14,052 nt of DNA from Ruminococcaceae bacterium UBA5891 (GTDB taxonomy: Bacteria; Bacillota; Clostridia; Oscillospirales; Acutalibacteraceae): positions 1 through 14,052 of the forward strand of contig DJET01000049.1 in the NCBI GenBank assembly GCA_002431945.1, given 5' to 3'. The notes under the pieces are model-generated. The model searched no databases, was not told the origin of the DNA, and worked only from the letters and a program-made list of their open reading frames with translations. Both the position numbers and the translations under genes were made by a program. Shown in pieces: positions 1 to 7,260 of this stretch. Position 1 is the stretch's first letter. Every line of letters starts with the position of its first letter.

Positions 1-35
1 TCGCTCGGCCAGTAAACATTTTCTTGCTTTGCCAT
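1..35 (-). CDS. gyrA: 5' end of a downstream gene, probably DNA gyrase subunit A (partial)
   Basis: Reading leftwards, an ATG at 35 begins MAKQENVYWPS and runs off the window edge. A strong Shine-Dalgarno sequence (AAGGGGTGAG) lies just upstream, inside the gap after gyrB. In the Firmicutes origin cluster the gene after gyrB is almost always gyrA, and many clostridial GyrA proteins carry a short N-terminal extension before the conserved catalytic core. Eleven codons cannot identify the family, so the gyrA name rests on gene order alone. Confidence 0.5.
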   Translation of the reverse strand, partial: MAKQENVYWPS

Positions 36-48
36 TTCTTCTCACCCC

Positions 49-1992
49 TTAAATATCAAGATCCGTCGCGAATACCGCGTTATCTTCAATGAATTTTCTT
101 CTCGGCTCTACTTCCTCGCCCATAAGCATTGTAAAGGTTTGGTCGGCAATTTCCGCGTCCTCCATATTTACCCTTAACATTGTTCTGTGTTCGGGATCAA
201 GCGTGGTTTCCCACAGCTGTTCGGGGTTCATCTCACCAAGACCTTTATAGCGCTGAACGTCGGGGTCTCCGCCTAATTCCGCTACATATCTGTCCTTTTC
301 CTCGTCTGTAAACGCGTCAAAATACCTTTTACCCTTTGCAACGCGGTAAAGCGGAGGCTGAGCTAAATATATATGCCCCGTTTCAATAAGCTGAGGCATA
401 TAGCGGAAGAAGAATGTAAGCAAAAGAGTTCTGATATGCGAGCCGTCAACATCGGCATCCGCCATAATAACAATTTTATCATAGCGTAATTTGTTTATAT
501 CAAAGTTTTCCGCAATTCCGGTGCCTAAAGCTACTATTACGGGCGTCAGCTTATCGTTGCCGTAAACCTTATCAACCCTTGCTTTTTCAACGTTGAGCAT
601 TTTACCCCAAAGCGGAAGTATAGCCTGATAGGTGCTGTTTCTGCCCTCTACCGCCGAGCCGCCTGCCGAATCTCCCTCGACTATGAATATTTCTGTCTTA
701 GTCGGGTCGTTTGAAATACAGTCGGTCAGCTTTTCGGGCATTCTGGTTTTTCCGCCTATACCCGATTTATTTCTTTGCAGCTCTCTTGCCTTTTGCGCCG
801 CTTCGCGCGCGTTGGAAGAGGCAATCGATTTATCAAGAATTATCTTAGCCTCTGCGGGGTGGTCTTCAAGATAATTCATCATCTTTTCGGCAACTATATT
901 ATTTACAAGCGTACCTATTGCGGTGTTGCCTAATTTCGCCTTGGTCTGCGATTCAAACTGCGCGTCGGTTAATTTTACGCTTACAACCGCCACAAGACCC
1001 TCGTTAATATCCTCGCTCTTTAAATTGGCGTCGCTTTCCTTTAAAAACTTAAAGGTGCGCGCGTATTTGTTTATAACCCTTGCAAGGCTGGTTTTAAAGG
1101 CGCTTTCGTGCGTACCGCCGTCCACCGTGTGAATGGTGTTCGCAAAGGACATTATTTTGGTATCATACCCCGTGCTCCACAAAAGCGCTATTTCCGCCAT
1201 AGAGTCGCCCGATGCGCCGCTTAAATAAATTACGTCCTGATTTAATCTATCCTTTTTGCTCTTTTCAAGCAAAAATTCAACGTATGATTTAATACCGCCC
1301 TCAAAGTGCAAATCCTCTTCGCGGTGGGGAATATCCGCGTCTGTCCGCTCGTCTTTCAGAACAATGCGTATGCCAGCATTTAAGAAAGCCTGCTCGCGAA
1401 GTCTTAAAAGCAGCGTATCAAAATCATACCTTGTGGTATCTGTAAATATGGTAGGATCCGGCTTAAATGTAACCTTTGTACCTGTTTTTTCGGTATCGCC
1501 TATTATTTTAAGATCGGTTTTTATGTTGCCGCATTCGTATCTCTGCAAATAAATATGCTTGCCGTCGGCAATTTCAACTTCAAGCCAACTTGATAACGCG
1601 TTTACTACCGAAGCGCCCACGCCGTGCAGACCGCCCGAAACCTTATAGCCGCTGCCGCCGAATTTACCGCCCGCGTGCAGAATTGTAAAAACAACGCTTA
1701 CGGTAGGTATTCCCTTTTGAGGGTGAATACCAACGGGTATGCCGCGCCCGTTATCGGTAACTCTTATTACGCCGTCGTCTAATATTTCCACTAAAATCTT
1801 ATCGCAGTAGCCCGCAAGCGCCTCGTCTATCGAGTTATCCACAATTTCATAAACCAAGTGGTGCAAGCCGCGCTCGCCCGTAGAGCCTATATACATACCG
1901 GGGCGCTTTCGCACCGCTTCAAGCCCTTCGAGCACCTGTATGGAATTTTCGTCATAATTTTCCGTTACAGGGGTAGTAATGTCGTTACTCAT
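49..1992 (-). CDS. gyrB: DNA gyrase subunit B (GyrB)
   Basis: ATPase subunit of type II topoisomerase, which with GyrA introduces negative supercoils ahead of replication forks. At 647 residues it has the usual Gram-positive length. The GHKL ATPase domain shows RKRPGMYIGS (28-37), VDNSIDEA (51-58), DNGRGIP (80-86) and the ATP-lid GGLHGVGASVVNA (120-132). The TOPRIM domain shows EGDSAGG (439-445) and DADVDGSH (512-519). The C-terminal tail has RYKGLGEMNPEQLW (581-594), which is the GyrA-binding region. Residue 462 is Trp in LPLWGK, where E. coli GyrB has Lys447. The start is preceded by AAAGGA at a rather long 13-nt spacing. The gene lies 39 bp downstream of remB in the origin operon and was probably transcribed with it. 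ParE is the alternative paralogue, but the position argues for GyrB. Confidence 0.97.
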   Translation of the reverse strand: MSNDITTPVTENYDENSIQVLEGLEAVRKRPGMYIGSTGERGLHHLVYEIVDNSIDEALAGYCDKILVEILDDGVIRVTDNGRGIPVGIHPQKGIPTVSVVFTILHAGGKFGGSGYKVSGGLHGVGASVVNALSSWLEVEIADGKHIYLQRYECGNIKTDLKIIGDTEKTGTKVTFKPDPTIFTDTTRYDFDTLLLRLREQAFLNAGIRIVLKDERTDADIPHREEDLHFEGGIKSYVEFLLEKSKKDRLNQDVIYLSGASGDSMAEIALLWSTGYDTKIMSFANTIHTVDGGTHESAFKTSLARVINKYARTFKFLKESDANLKSEDINEGLVAVVSVKLTDAQFESQTKAKLGNTAIGTLVNNIVAEKMMNYLEDHPAEAKIILDKSIASSNAREAAQKARELQRNKSGIGGKTRMPEKLTDCISNDPTKTEIFIVEGDSAGGSAVEGRNSTYQAILPLWGKMLNVEKARVDKVYGNDKLTPVIVALGTGIAENFDINKLRYDKIVIMADADVDGSHIRTLLLTFFFRYMPQLIETGHIYLAQPPLYRVAKGKRYFDAFTDEEKDRYVAELGGDPDVQRYKGLGEMNPEQLWETTLDPEHRTMLRVNMEDAEIADQTFTMLMGEEVEPRRKFIEDNAVFATDLDI

Positions 1993-2031
1993 TTTTAAAA
2001 AACATTCCTTTCGTAATATGAGAAGTTCATT

Positions 2032-2295
2032 TTATAAAGAATCAATAAAACCCGACCGTTTTAAAAGGGTAGAGGTTGAAAGCTGAGAAATATATACCTT
2101 TGCCTTGCCCTTACCGTTGCTTACAACCGCAAAGGATTTCGGCAATTCATAGGAAACGGTTATAACGTCGCCGTTTTTTTCCGCCTTTTCAAGAAATTTG
2201 CGCGTATGCTTTGAAACGGTGGTGCTGTCTAAATCAAAAATACCAAGCACGTCGCGCGAGCGAACTACCGTTCCCTGCCCTAAGTGTATATACAT
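2032..2295 (-). CDS. remB: RemB-like DUF370 family small protein
   Basis: A protein of 87 residues with the opening MYIHLGQGTVVRSRDVLGIFDLD, typical of the DUF370 (RemA/RemB) family. In Bacillus subtilis the yaaB/remB gene occupies exactly this slot, between recF and gyrB. RemA is a DNA-binding regulator of biofilm-matrix genes; RemB is much less well understood and its role is not settled. The start lies 3 nt after the recF stop and its Shine-Dalgarno (AGGTG) is inside the end of recF, so translation is likely coupled. No membrane segment or signal peptide is visible. The family call is secure from sequence and position; a regulatory role in this organism is inference. Confidence 0.88.
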   Translation of the reverse strand: MYIHLGQGTVVRSRDVLGIFDLDSTTVSKHTRKFLEKAEKNGDVITVSYELPKSFAVVSNGKGKAKVYISQLSTSTLLKRSGFIDSL

Positions 2296-2298
2296 TTA

Positions 2299-3357
2299 TC
2301 AGTTCACCTGCCCGTTTTTAACATTTATAATTTTACCGTTTTTAAGGTTTGCCACGTTAGACGGGTCACAGCAGGTTATAAACGACTGTATACCCTTAAT
2401 ATGGTTTAAAACATAATTCTGCCGCTCCGGATCAAGCTCGCTCATAACGTCGTCAAGCAAAAATACGGGATATTCGCCCGATATTTTATTTATAACCTCT
2501 GCCTCGGCAAGCTTTAAGGAAAGCGCTATACTGCGTTTTTGACCCTGCGAGGCAAAGCCCTTAGCTCTTATTCCGTTTATTTTAAATTCAATATCGTCTC
2601 TATGCGGACCTACCGAGGTAACGCCCGAAAGCATATCCTCTTTTCTTGAATTTAAAAGGCTTTCCCTTAAATTTTCGGCACTGCTTATATATTCGGTTGA
2701 TAGCTCTTCCTTTTTTGAAGAAATACCGTCGTAAACCTTAGGCAAAAATTCGTTTAACGCCTTTAAATATCGTTTTCTGAACGACTCTATTTTAACGCCG
2801 TTTGCGGCTATTTCCTCTTCAAAAACATCTAACATAACCGAAAGGGAGCCGTCGTATCTGTAATCCTTAATAATGCGGTTTCTTTGGGTTACGGCGCGCG
2901 TGTAGCTTCTTAATACCCCTATATAAGAGGGATAAAGCTGACCTATTCCTATATCGGCAAATCTGCGCCTCAGCTGCGGCCCGCCGCTTACTATATTCAA
3001 ATCGTCCGGCGAAAAAACTATCGCGTTAAAATTACCTGCAAGAGCTGCTGCGGATTTTAATTTGTTATTGTTAAGAAAAGCTGTTTTTTTATCGCTTATT
3101 TTAATTTGCGCGTCGTTTTCTATTCCGCCGGCAATAAAATTCAATTTAAGCGCCGCCGCTTCTTTTCCGAATTTTATAAAATCCGCGTCCTTGGAGCCGC
3201 GAAAGCTTTTCATTCCGGTAAAAAGCCATATACTCTCAAGCAGATTGGTCTTACCCTGCGCGTTTTCGCCGCATATAACGTTCATATCGCAAAACATACC
3301 GGCTTTGATATGCTCTATGTTTCTGAAACCGCTGCATTCAATACTTAAAACCCTCAT
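2299..3357 (-). CDS. recF: DNA replication and repair protein RecF
   Basis: SMC-like ATPase of 352 residues that acts with RecO and RecR to load RecA on gapped DNA. Seen in the sequence are Walker A GENAQGKT (30-37), an ABC-type signature in FASQGQKRSIALSL (268-281) and Walker B VFLLDDVMSELD (298-309), which is the full set for RecF. Length is close to the family norm (about 360). The ATG overlaps the stop of the preceding S4-domain gene as ATGA. No good Shine-Dalgarno is visible, so translational coupling is the likely means of initiation. The gene is embedded in the dnaA-dnaN-yaaA-recF-remB-gyrB order. Confidence 0.97.
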   Translation of the reverse strand: MRVLSIECSGFRNIEHIKAGMFCDMNVICGENAQGKTNLLESIWLFTGMKSFRGSKDADFIKFGKEAAALKLNFIAGGIENDAQIKISDKKTAFLNNNKLKSAAALAGNFNAIVFSPDDLNIVSGGPQLRRRFADIGIGQLYPSYIGVLRSYTRAVTQRNRIIKDYRYDGSLSVMLDVFEEEIAANGVKIESFRKRYLKALNEFLPKVYDGISSKKEELSTEYISSAENLRESLLNSRKEDMLSGVTSVGPHRDDIEFKINGIRAKGFASQGQKRSIALSLKLAEAEVINKISGEYPVFLLDDVMSELDPERQNYVLNHIKGIQSFITCCDPSNVANLKNGKIINVKNGQVN

Positions 3358-3566
3358 TCAATAACAAAACCGTTTGAATTAAATTCTACCTTATCGCCGC
3401 TGTGTAATTTTTTGCCCCTTTGGGTGCAAACTTCGCCGTTTACCTTAACCTCGCCGTTTTGTATTACTATTTTGGCGTGGCCGCCGGTGGAAACAAGGCT
3501 TGCCAATTTCATTGCGCTGTCAAGTCTTATAAAATCCTCTTTAACGGAAATTTTTTTATATTCCAT
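3354..3566 (-). CDS. yaaA: S4-domain RNA-binding protein, YaaA/RlbA type
   Basis: A protein of 70 residues forming a single S4 RNA-binding fold: IRLDSAMKLASLVSTGGHAK, then QNGEVKVNGEVCTQRGKKLHSGDKVEF. This is the short S4 protein found between dnaN and recF in most Firmicutes (B. subtilis yaaA, renamed rlbA), linked to the large ribosomal subunit. The start overlaps the dnaN stop by one base (TAATG), and the stop overlaps the recF start, so it is locked into the operon by coupling at both ends. The family assignment is strong. The molecular role in this organism is not shown by the sequence. Confidence 0.9.
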   Translation of the reverse strand: MEYKKISVKEDFIRLDSAMKLASLVSTGGHAKIVIQNGEVKVNGEVCTQRGKKLHSGDKVEFNSNGFVIE

Positions 3567-4666
3567 TATCTTAACCTCATAGGCATTATCATATAGGTAT
3601 AATCGTCGCCCTCAAGCGGCTTTATAAGCACGCCTGCGTTTGCCCCGTTAAATAGAATCTGTATTTTTTCGTCCTCAATAGCCTTAAGTGCGTCAAGCAG
3701 ATAGCGGCTGTTAAGACCTATTTCAAAGCCCTCGCCCTCAAGCTCGGTATTAAAGGTTTCGGTTGCTCTGCCCATAGAGGTAGCGCAGGTAAACACCACG
3801 TTAAGCTCGTTGAAATAGCAGCGAACCGGTGTGGAAAACGCCTCGCTTATAAGCAATGAAACACGCTCTACCGTATCTATAAGCTCCCTTGTATTAACAA
3901 CCACCCTTTGCTTATGCTCTGCGGGAATGGTTTTTTTGTAATTAACAAACTCGCCCTCTAAAAGACGCGAAATAAATTCGTACCCGTTAATGTTAAAGGA
4001 AATAAGGTTGTTTCCTACCTTCATTTCAACCTCTTCGGTGCTTTCGTCTATAAGCTTTACAGCCTCGCCTATTGCTCTGCCCGATACTATAAACGAAAAA
4101 TCGTCCGAAATGTCAACCTTTTCTTTTCTTATTGCAAGTCTGTACCCGTCGATAGCTACAAACTGCATAATACCGTTTTCAACGGTTACGTTTATACCCG
4201 TAAGTATCGGCTTTGCGCCCTCGCTTTGAGCGGCGGCAAAAAACGTACCCTTAACCATTTCCGAAAGCAGGCCGCCGTCTATTCTTATAATTTTATCCGA
4301 TCCTACAAACGGCATTTCGGGAAAATCCTCTGCCGCCATACCCATAATATCAAAGGTAGCCTCGCCGCATTTAATGTTGCAGGCAAGCTTTTCATTGGCG
4401 GTTATTACCACCTGCGGGGCGTTCATTCTTCTTAAAATATCGCAAAGCAGACGGGCGTTTATTACAATATCGCCCTCCTCGTCGCATTTAGCGTATATTT
4501 CCTTTTTCATTCCCATTTCAAGGTTATAGGAAATAAGGGTTACCTTGCCCTGCTCTGCAGAAAGAAGAATACCCTCAAGCACAGGCATAGAGGTCTTTGA
4601 GCCCACCGCTCTTTGAAGACGGGTTACTGCCTCAAGCAAAGCAGAACGCTCAACCGAAATAATCAT
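3566..4666 (-). CDS. dnaN: DNA polymerase III beta subunit (sliding clamp)
   Basis: Ring-shaped processivity clamp for replicative polymerase, also a platform for repair and initiation-control proteins. The 366-residue product starts MIISVERSALLEAV, contains the central VSGRAIGEAVKLI region and ends in YMIMPMRLR, matching the clamp family's conserved C-terminal MPMRL. The start was set at 4666. An in-frame TTG 21 bp upstream is also open, but a perfect AGGAGG at 4674-4679 with 7-nt spacing fits the ATG and would lie inside the longer form. The gene follows dnaA across the 205-bp probable oriC and overlaps the next gene by one base. Confidence 0.97.
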   Translation of the reverse strand: MIISVERSALLEAVTRLQRAVGSKTSMPVLEGILLSAEQGKVTLISYNLEMGMKKEIYAKCDEEGDIVINARLLCDILRRMNAPQVVITANEKLACNIKCGEATFDIMGMAAEDFPEMPFVGSDKIIRIDGGLLSEMVKGTFFAAAQSEGAKPILTGINVTVENGIMQFVAIDGYRLAIRKEKVDISDDFSFIVSGRAIGEAVKLIDESTEEVEMKVGNNLISFNINGYEFISRLLEGEFVNYKKTIPAEHKQRVVVNTRELIDTVERVSLLISEAFSTPVRCYFNELNVVFTCATSMGRATETFNTELEGEGFEIGLNSRYLLDALKAIEDEKIQILFNGANAGVLIKPLEGDDYTYMIMPMRLR

Positions 4667-4673
4667 ATTTTTT

Positions 4674-4679
4674 CCTCCT
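4674..4679 (-). promoter_or_regulatory. Shine-Dalgarno sequence of dnaN
   Basis: On the minus strand this reads AGGAGG, 7 nt before the ATG at 4666. It is the best ribosome-binding site in the window and fixes the dnaN start, because the longer TTG-initiated frame would have to encode the site itself. Confidence 0.85.
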
Positions 4680-4690
4680 AAAAACAAAAT

Positions 4691-4717
4691 AAAAAATAAC
4701 AGTAATAATAAGGGGTG
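4691..4717 (-). promoter_or_regulatory. DnaA-trio-like unwinding element with adjacent GC cluster
   Basis: The minus strand reads CACCCC and then TTATTATTACTGTTATTTTT. The complement, read 3'->5', gives AAT-AAT-AAT-GAC-AAT-AAA-AAA, fitting the DnaA-trio pattern (purine, A, T or A) at six of seven steps. It lies 7 nt beyond the weak DnaA box at 4725-4733 and continues into an AT-rich tract, the same geometry as the B. subtilis origin. The motif match is direct; function as the site of DnaA loading onto single-stranded DNA is inference. Confidence 0.6.
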
Positions 4718-4780
4718 TTAAAACAGTGGAAAACCCACTTAAAGAGTATTAAATAAAGGATTTTTTCGTGTTAATAAAAA

Positions 4781-4824
4781 ATTGGATAAATGTGGATAAT
4801 TTAAGCCTTAAAAAGTTATCAACA
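4781..4824. promoter_or_regulatory. DnaA-box cluster in oriC
   Basis: The perfect consensus TTATCCACA lies on the minus strand at 4791-4799. A weak tandem copy (TTATCCAAT) sits at 4789-4781, one base away. On the plus strand TTATCAACA (one mismatch) lies at 4816-4824, facing the opposite way. Further weak minus-strand boxes flank the cluster: TTTTCCACC at 4863-4871, touching the dnaA stop codon, and TTTTCCACT at 4725-4733, nearest the unwinding element. Confidence 0.8.
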
Positions 4825-4871
4825 GGCGATTTTATAACTTGTTCGTTAATTAAGGTTAAAACGGTGGAAAA

Positions 4872-6212
4872 CTAATACCCCGAATTTTCGCTTGTAAGGT
4901 TCTTTATAATATCGTCTACAAGCTCTTTTTCATATGGCTTGTCCTTTAAAAATTCCTCAATGCGGTTTACGTTGTAAAGCACTGTTGTGTGGTCCTTGCC
5001 GAAGCTTTCGCCTATTGCCTTATAGGAAAGATCGGTGGTTTCCCTTGCTATATACATTGCCACCTGACGGGCAAGAGCCAGCGCCTGCGTGCGGCGGTTT
5101 GACAAAATATCGTTTTCGGATACGTTGTAGGTTTTTGCAACCTCGGCTATTATCTTTTCTATTTTAACGGGTTCGGGCTGCGCGTCGTTTATAATATCGC
5201 GTATAAAGCCGCTTACTATCATTGTTGTAGGCTGCTTGCCCTGAATTGAAACATAAGCCTTAAGTTTTTTAACCACGCCCTCAAGCTGGCGGGTATTGAC
5301 CTTTATATGCTCCGCTATGTAATAAACTATCGATTTATCAAGTGTAAGATCAAGCTGTTCCGCCTTGTTTTCAACAATTCCCACCCTTGTTTCAAAATCG
5401 GGCGGAGTAATATCCGCAAAAAGACCGCTTTCAAAACGCGAACGTATGCGGTCGTCAAGGGTTTTTATTTCCTTCGGCGGGCGGTCAAGCGTTACAACTA
5501 TCTGCTTATTGTTCTGAAGCAGGGTGTTAAAGGTATTGAAAAATTCCTCCTGAGTTTGCTCCTTGCCGGCGATAAAATGAATATCGTCTATTAAAAGCAC
5601 GTCTACGTTTCTGAATTTGTTTCTGAAATCGTCTATTGTGCCGAGCCCTAACTTACCGTCCTGCAGCGCCTTTATAAGCTGATTTGTAAAATCCTCACAG
5701 CGGGTATATTCAATTTTTTTATAAGGAAAATTCTTTTTAAGCTCGTTTTTAATTGCCAACATAAGGTGGGTTTTTCCAACGCCCGACGGCCCGTAAATAA
5801 CAAGCGGATTGTAGGTTATGTTGGGGTTGTTTGCAACCGCAAGCGCGGCGGCGTGGGCAAAGCGGTTTGTAGAGCCTACAACAAAGTTTGAAAAGGTAAA
5901 GAAATCCTCAAACGTAAGCCCGTAGCTTGCCTGCTCGGCTTTTAAAATTTTTTCTTCCTCGTCGTCGTAAACTATCCGCACCTTTACGTCTATACCCATA
6001 ACCGCTTTAAGCGAGTTTTGCAAAAGCTCGGTATAATTCTGCTCAACTACCGTGCGCATATAATCGTTATTTATTGAAAGAACAAACTCGCCGCCGTTAA
6101 GGGAAAGCGGAACAAGATCCTTTAAAAAGCAATCAAACGCCACTTCGGATATTGTTTTTTTACATTCCTCGCAAACGGCGTACCAAATGTCGTTAATAGA
6201 GCTTATCGGCAT
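4872..6212 (-). CDS. dnaA: Chromosomal replication initiator protein DnaA
   Basis: AAA+ ATPase that binds DnaA boxes and melts oriC; it also acts as a transcription regulator. Numbered from the chosen start (446 aa), the N-terminal domain I is at 1-75, followed by a short linker. Walker A GPSGVGKTH is at 141-149 and Walker B VLLIDDIHF at 205-213. The arginine-finger region DDRIRSRFESGL follows near 253. Domain IV has the helix-turn-helix signature ending KDHTTVLYNV near 406. The ATG at 6212 is preferred over one at 6224, because AAGGA lies 11 nt upstream of the former but abuts the latter. Domain II is short. The gene is transcribed toward the probable oriC from a sigma-A promoter at 6267-6295. 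Confidence 0.98.
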   Translation of the reverse strand: MPISSINDIWYAVCEECKKTISEVAFDCFLKDLVPLSLNGGEFVLSINNDYMRTVVEQNYTELLQNSLKAVMGIDVKVRIVYDDEEEKILKAEQASYGLTFEDFFTFSNFVVGSTNRFAHAAALAVANNPNITYNPLVIYGPSGVGKTHLMLAIKNELKKNFPYKKIEYTRCEDFTNQLIKALQDGKLGLGTIDDFRNKFRNVDVLLIDDIHFIAGKEQTQEEFFNTFNTLLQNNKQIVVTLDRPPKEIKTLDDRIRSRFESGLFADITPPDFETRVGIVENKAEQLDLTLDKSIVYYIAEHIKVNTRQLEGVVKKLKAYVSIQGKQPTTMIVSGFIRDIINDAQPEPVKIEKIIAEVAKTYNVSENDILSNRRTQALALARQVAMYIARETTDLSYKAIGESFGKDHTTVLYNVNRIEEFLKDKPYEKELVDDIIKNLTSENSGY

Positions 6213-6266
6213 TATGTAAACCATCCTTTTTGCTATATAATATAATATATATACTTAATCTTATAT

Positions 6267-6295
6267 AGTATATCATATAATAAAACAATTTTCAA
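6267..6295 (-). promoter_or_regulatory. Sigma-A promoter of dnaA
   Basis: On the minus strand TTGAAA (6295-6290) is followed after exactly 17 nt by TATACT (6272-6267). Each hexamer has one mismatch to consensus. It is the only such pair I found in the 159-bp divergent gap between dnaA and gpr, and it gives a leader of about 50 nt. No DnaA box is seen near it, so the autoregulation known in other Firmicutes is not supported here. Confidence 0.65.
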
Positions 6296-6371
6296 CTTTT
6301 TATATTTAAAAAGAAGAGAATAAATGTATATATTAAGGTTAAAATTATATAAAAAAGAGGGAAAAGGGCAA

Positions 6372-7217
6372 ATGTTTTTAAGAACCGATTTAGCGCTTGA
6401 AGCAAAAACCGAAATTTCGGGCGGGGAAAACGGAATAATAAAGGAAATAAAAGAAAACGAAAATATAAAAACCACGGTTATAAAAGTAGTGTCGGACGAG
6501 GGCAAAAGGCTTATAAACAAGCCGCAGGGCACATATATTACGGTGGAGTTCGGCGATATTATAAGCACGGCGGATTTTACCCCCTTGAAAAGCGAAATAA
6601 AAAGGGTATTATCAGAGCTTTTAAGCGTAAACGGAACGGTGCTTGTTGCGGGACTCGGAAATAACGATATTACGCCCGACGCGGTAGGTCCGCTTACCGC
6701 AGGCGGTATACTTGCAACAAGGCATATTGCCGGCGCGTTTGCCGAAAGCATAGGCTTAAAGGGGCTTAAAAGCGTGGCGGTTATAACGCCGGACGTGCTT
6801 GGCAAAACGGGAATAGAAACAGCCGAGCTGATACGCGGCACGGCGGATAAAATAAAGCCCGCCGCCGTAATTGCGGTGGACGCGCTTGCCGCAAGGGATC
6901 CAAACAGGCTTTTTAAAACCGTACAGCTTACAAACAGCGGAATATCGCCCGGCTCCGGCGTTAAAAACAGGCGCGGCGAAATAAGCGAAAAAACAATAGG
7001 CGTGCCGGTAATAGCCGTGGGTGTGCCCACCGTAACCGACGCCGAGGCAATAGCCTATTCCCTTACGGGTACCGAGCCCGAAACCGACAGCGGAATGTTC
7101 GTAACCCCAAAAGAGGTGGATATGCTGTGCGGAAAAATAAGCAAAATTTTAAGCGAAACGCTGAACGAATTTTTGCAGCCCGAAATAGATGCCGATATAA
7201 TAGAGGGACTGGTCTAA
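6372..7217 (+). CDS. gpr: Spore germination protease GPR
   Basis: Atypical aspartic endopeptidase that degrades small acid-soluble spore proteins at germination. It is synthesised as a zymogen in the forespore. From the chosen start (281 aa) it opens MFLRTDLALEA, the conserved GPR N-terminus around the autoprocessing site. It contains GLGNNDITPDAVGP with Asp103 and VIAVDALAAR with Asp170; these correspond in motif and spacing to the two essential aspartates of Bacillus GPR. GSGVKNRRGEIS and VIAVGVPTVTDA are also typical. The ATG at 6372 follows AAAAGGG closely; an upstream in-frame ATG at 6324 would add 16 residues of uncertain reality. The protein is shorter than Bacillus GPR (about 370). 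It is divergent from dnaA and 43 bp upstream of spoIIP. No convincing sigma-G site was identified. Confidence 0.93.
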   Translation: MFLRTDLALEAKTEISGGENGIIKEIKENENIKTTVIKVVSDEGKRLINKPQGTYITVEFGDIISTADFTPLKSEIKRVLSELLSVNGTVLVAGLGNNDITPDAVGPLTAGGILATRHIAGAFAESIGLKGLKSVAVITPDVLGKTGIETAELIRGTADKIKPAAVIAVDALAARDPNRLFKTVQLTNSGISPGSGVKNRRGEISEKTIGVPVIAVGVPTVTDAEAIAYSLTGTEPETDSGMFVTPKEVDMLCGKISKILSETLNEFLQPEIDADIIEGLV

Positions 7218-7260
7218 TTAAAGCCCTATACGCATAAAATAGCTTATAGGGGGCGGTGGA

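Larger units (their letters stand above)
4667..4871. other. Probable oriC, dnaA-dnaN intergenic region
   Basis: The gap between dnaA and dnaN is the unwinding side of the origin in characterised Firmicutes. Here it is AT-rich and holds one perfect DnaA box, one single-mismatch box, three weaker boxes, a G-run and a trinucleotide-repeat stretch next to it. In the dnaA-to-dnaN direction the order is boxes, GC cluster, trio repeats, AT-rich tract, dnaN Shine-Dalgarno. This is the order known for B. subtilis. Assignment as oriC combines the motifs seen with family knowledge; no cumulative GC-skew could be computed here. Confidence 0.8.

Noticed and set aside
6241..6371. Sigma-G promoter for gpr
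   Set aside because: Several TATA-like pieces are present but none combine a good -35 and -10 at correct spacing.
6233..7030. 265-codon frame antisense to gpr
   Set aside because: gpr is clearly recognised on the plus strand; the antisense frame is a low-complexity Ser/Pro/Val-rich shadow.
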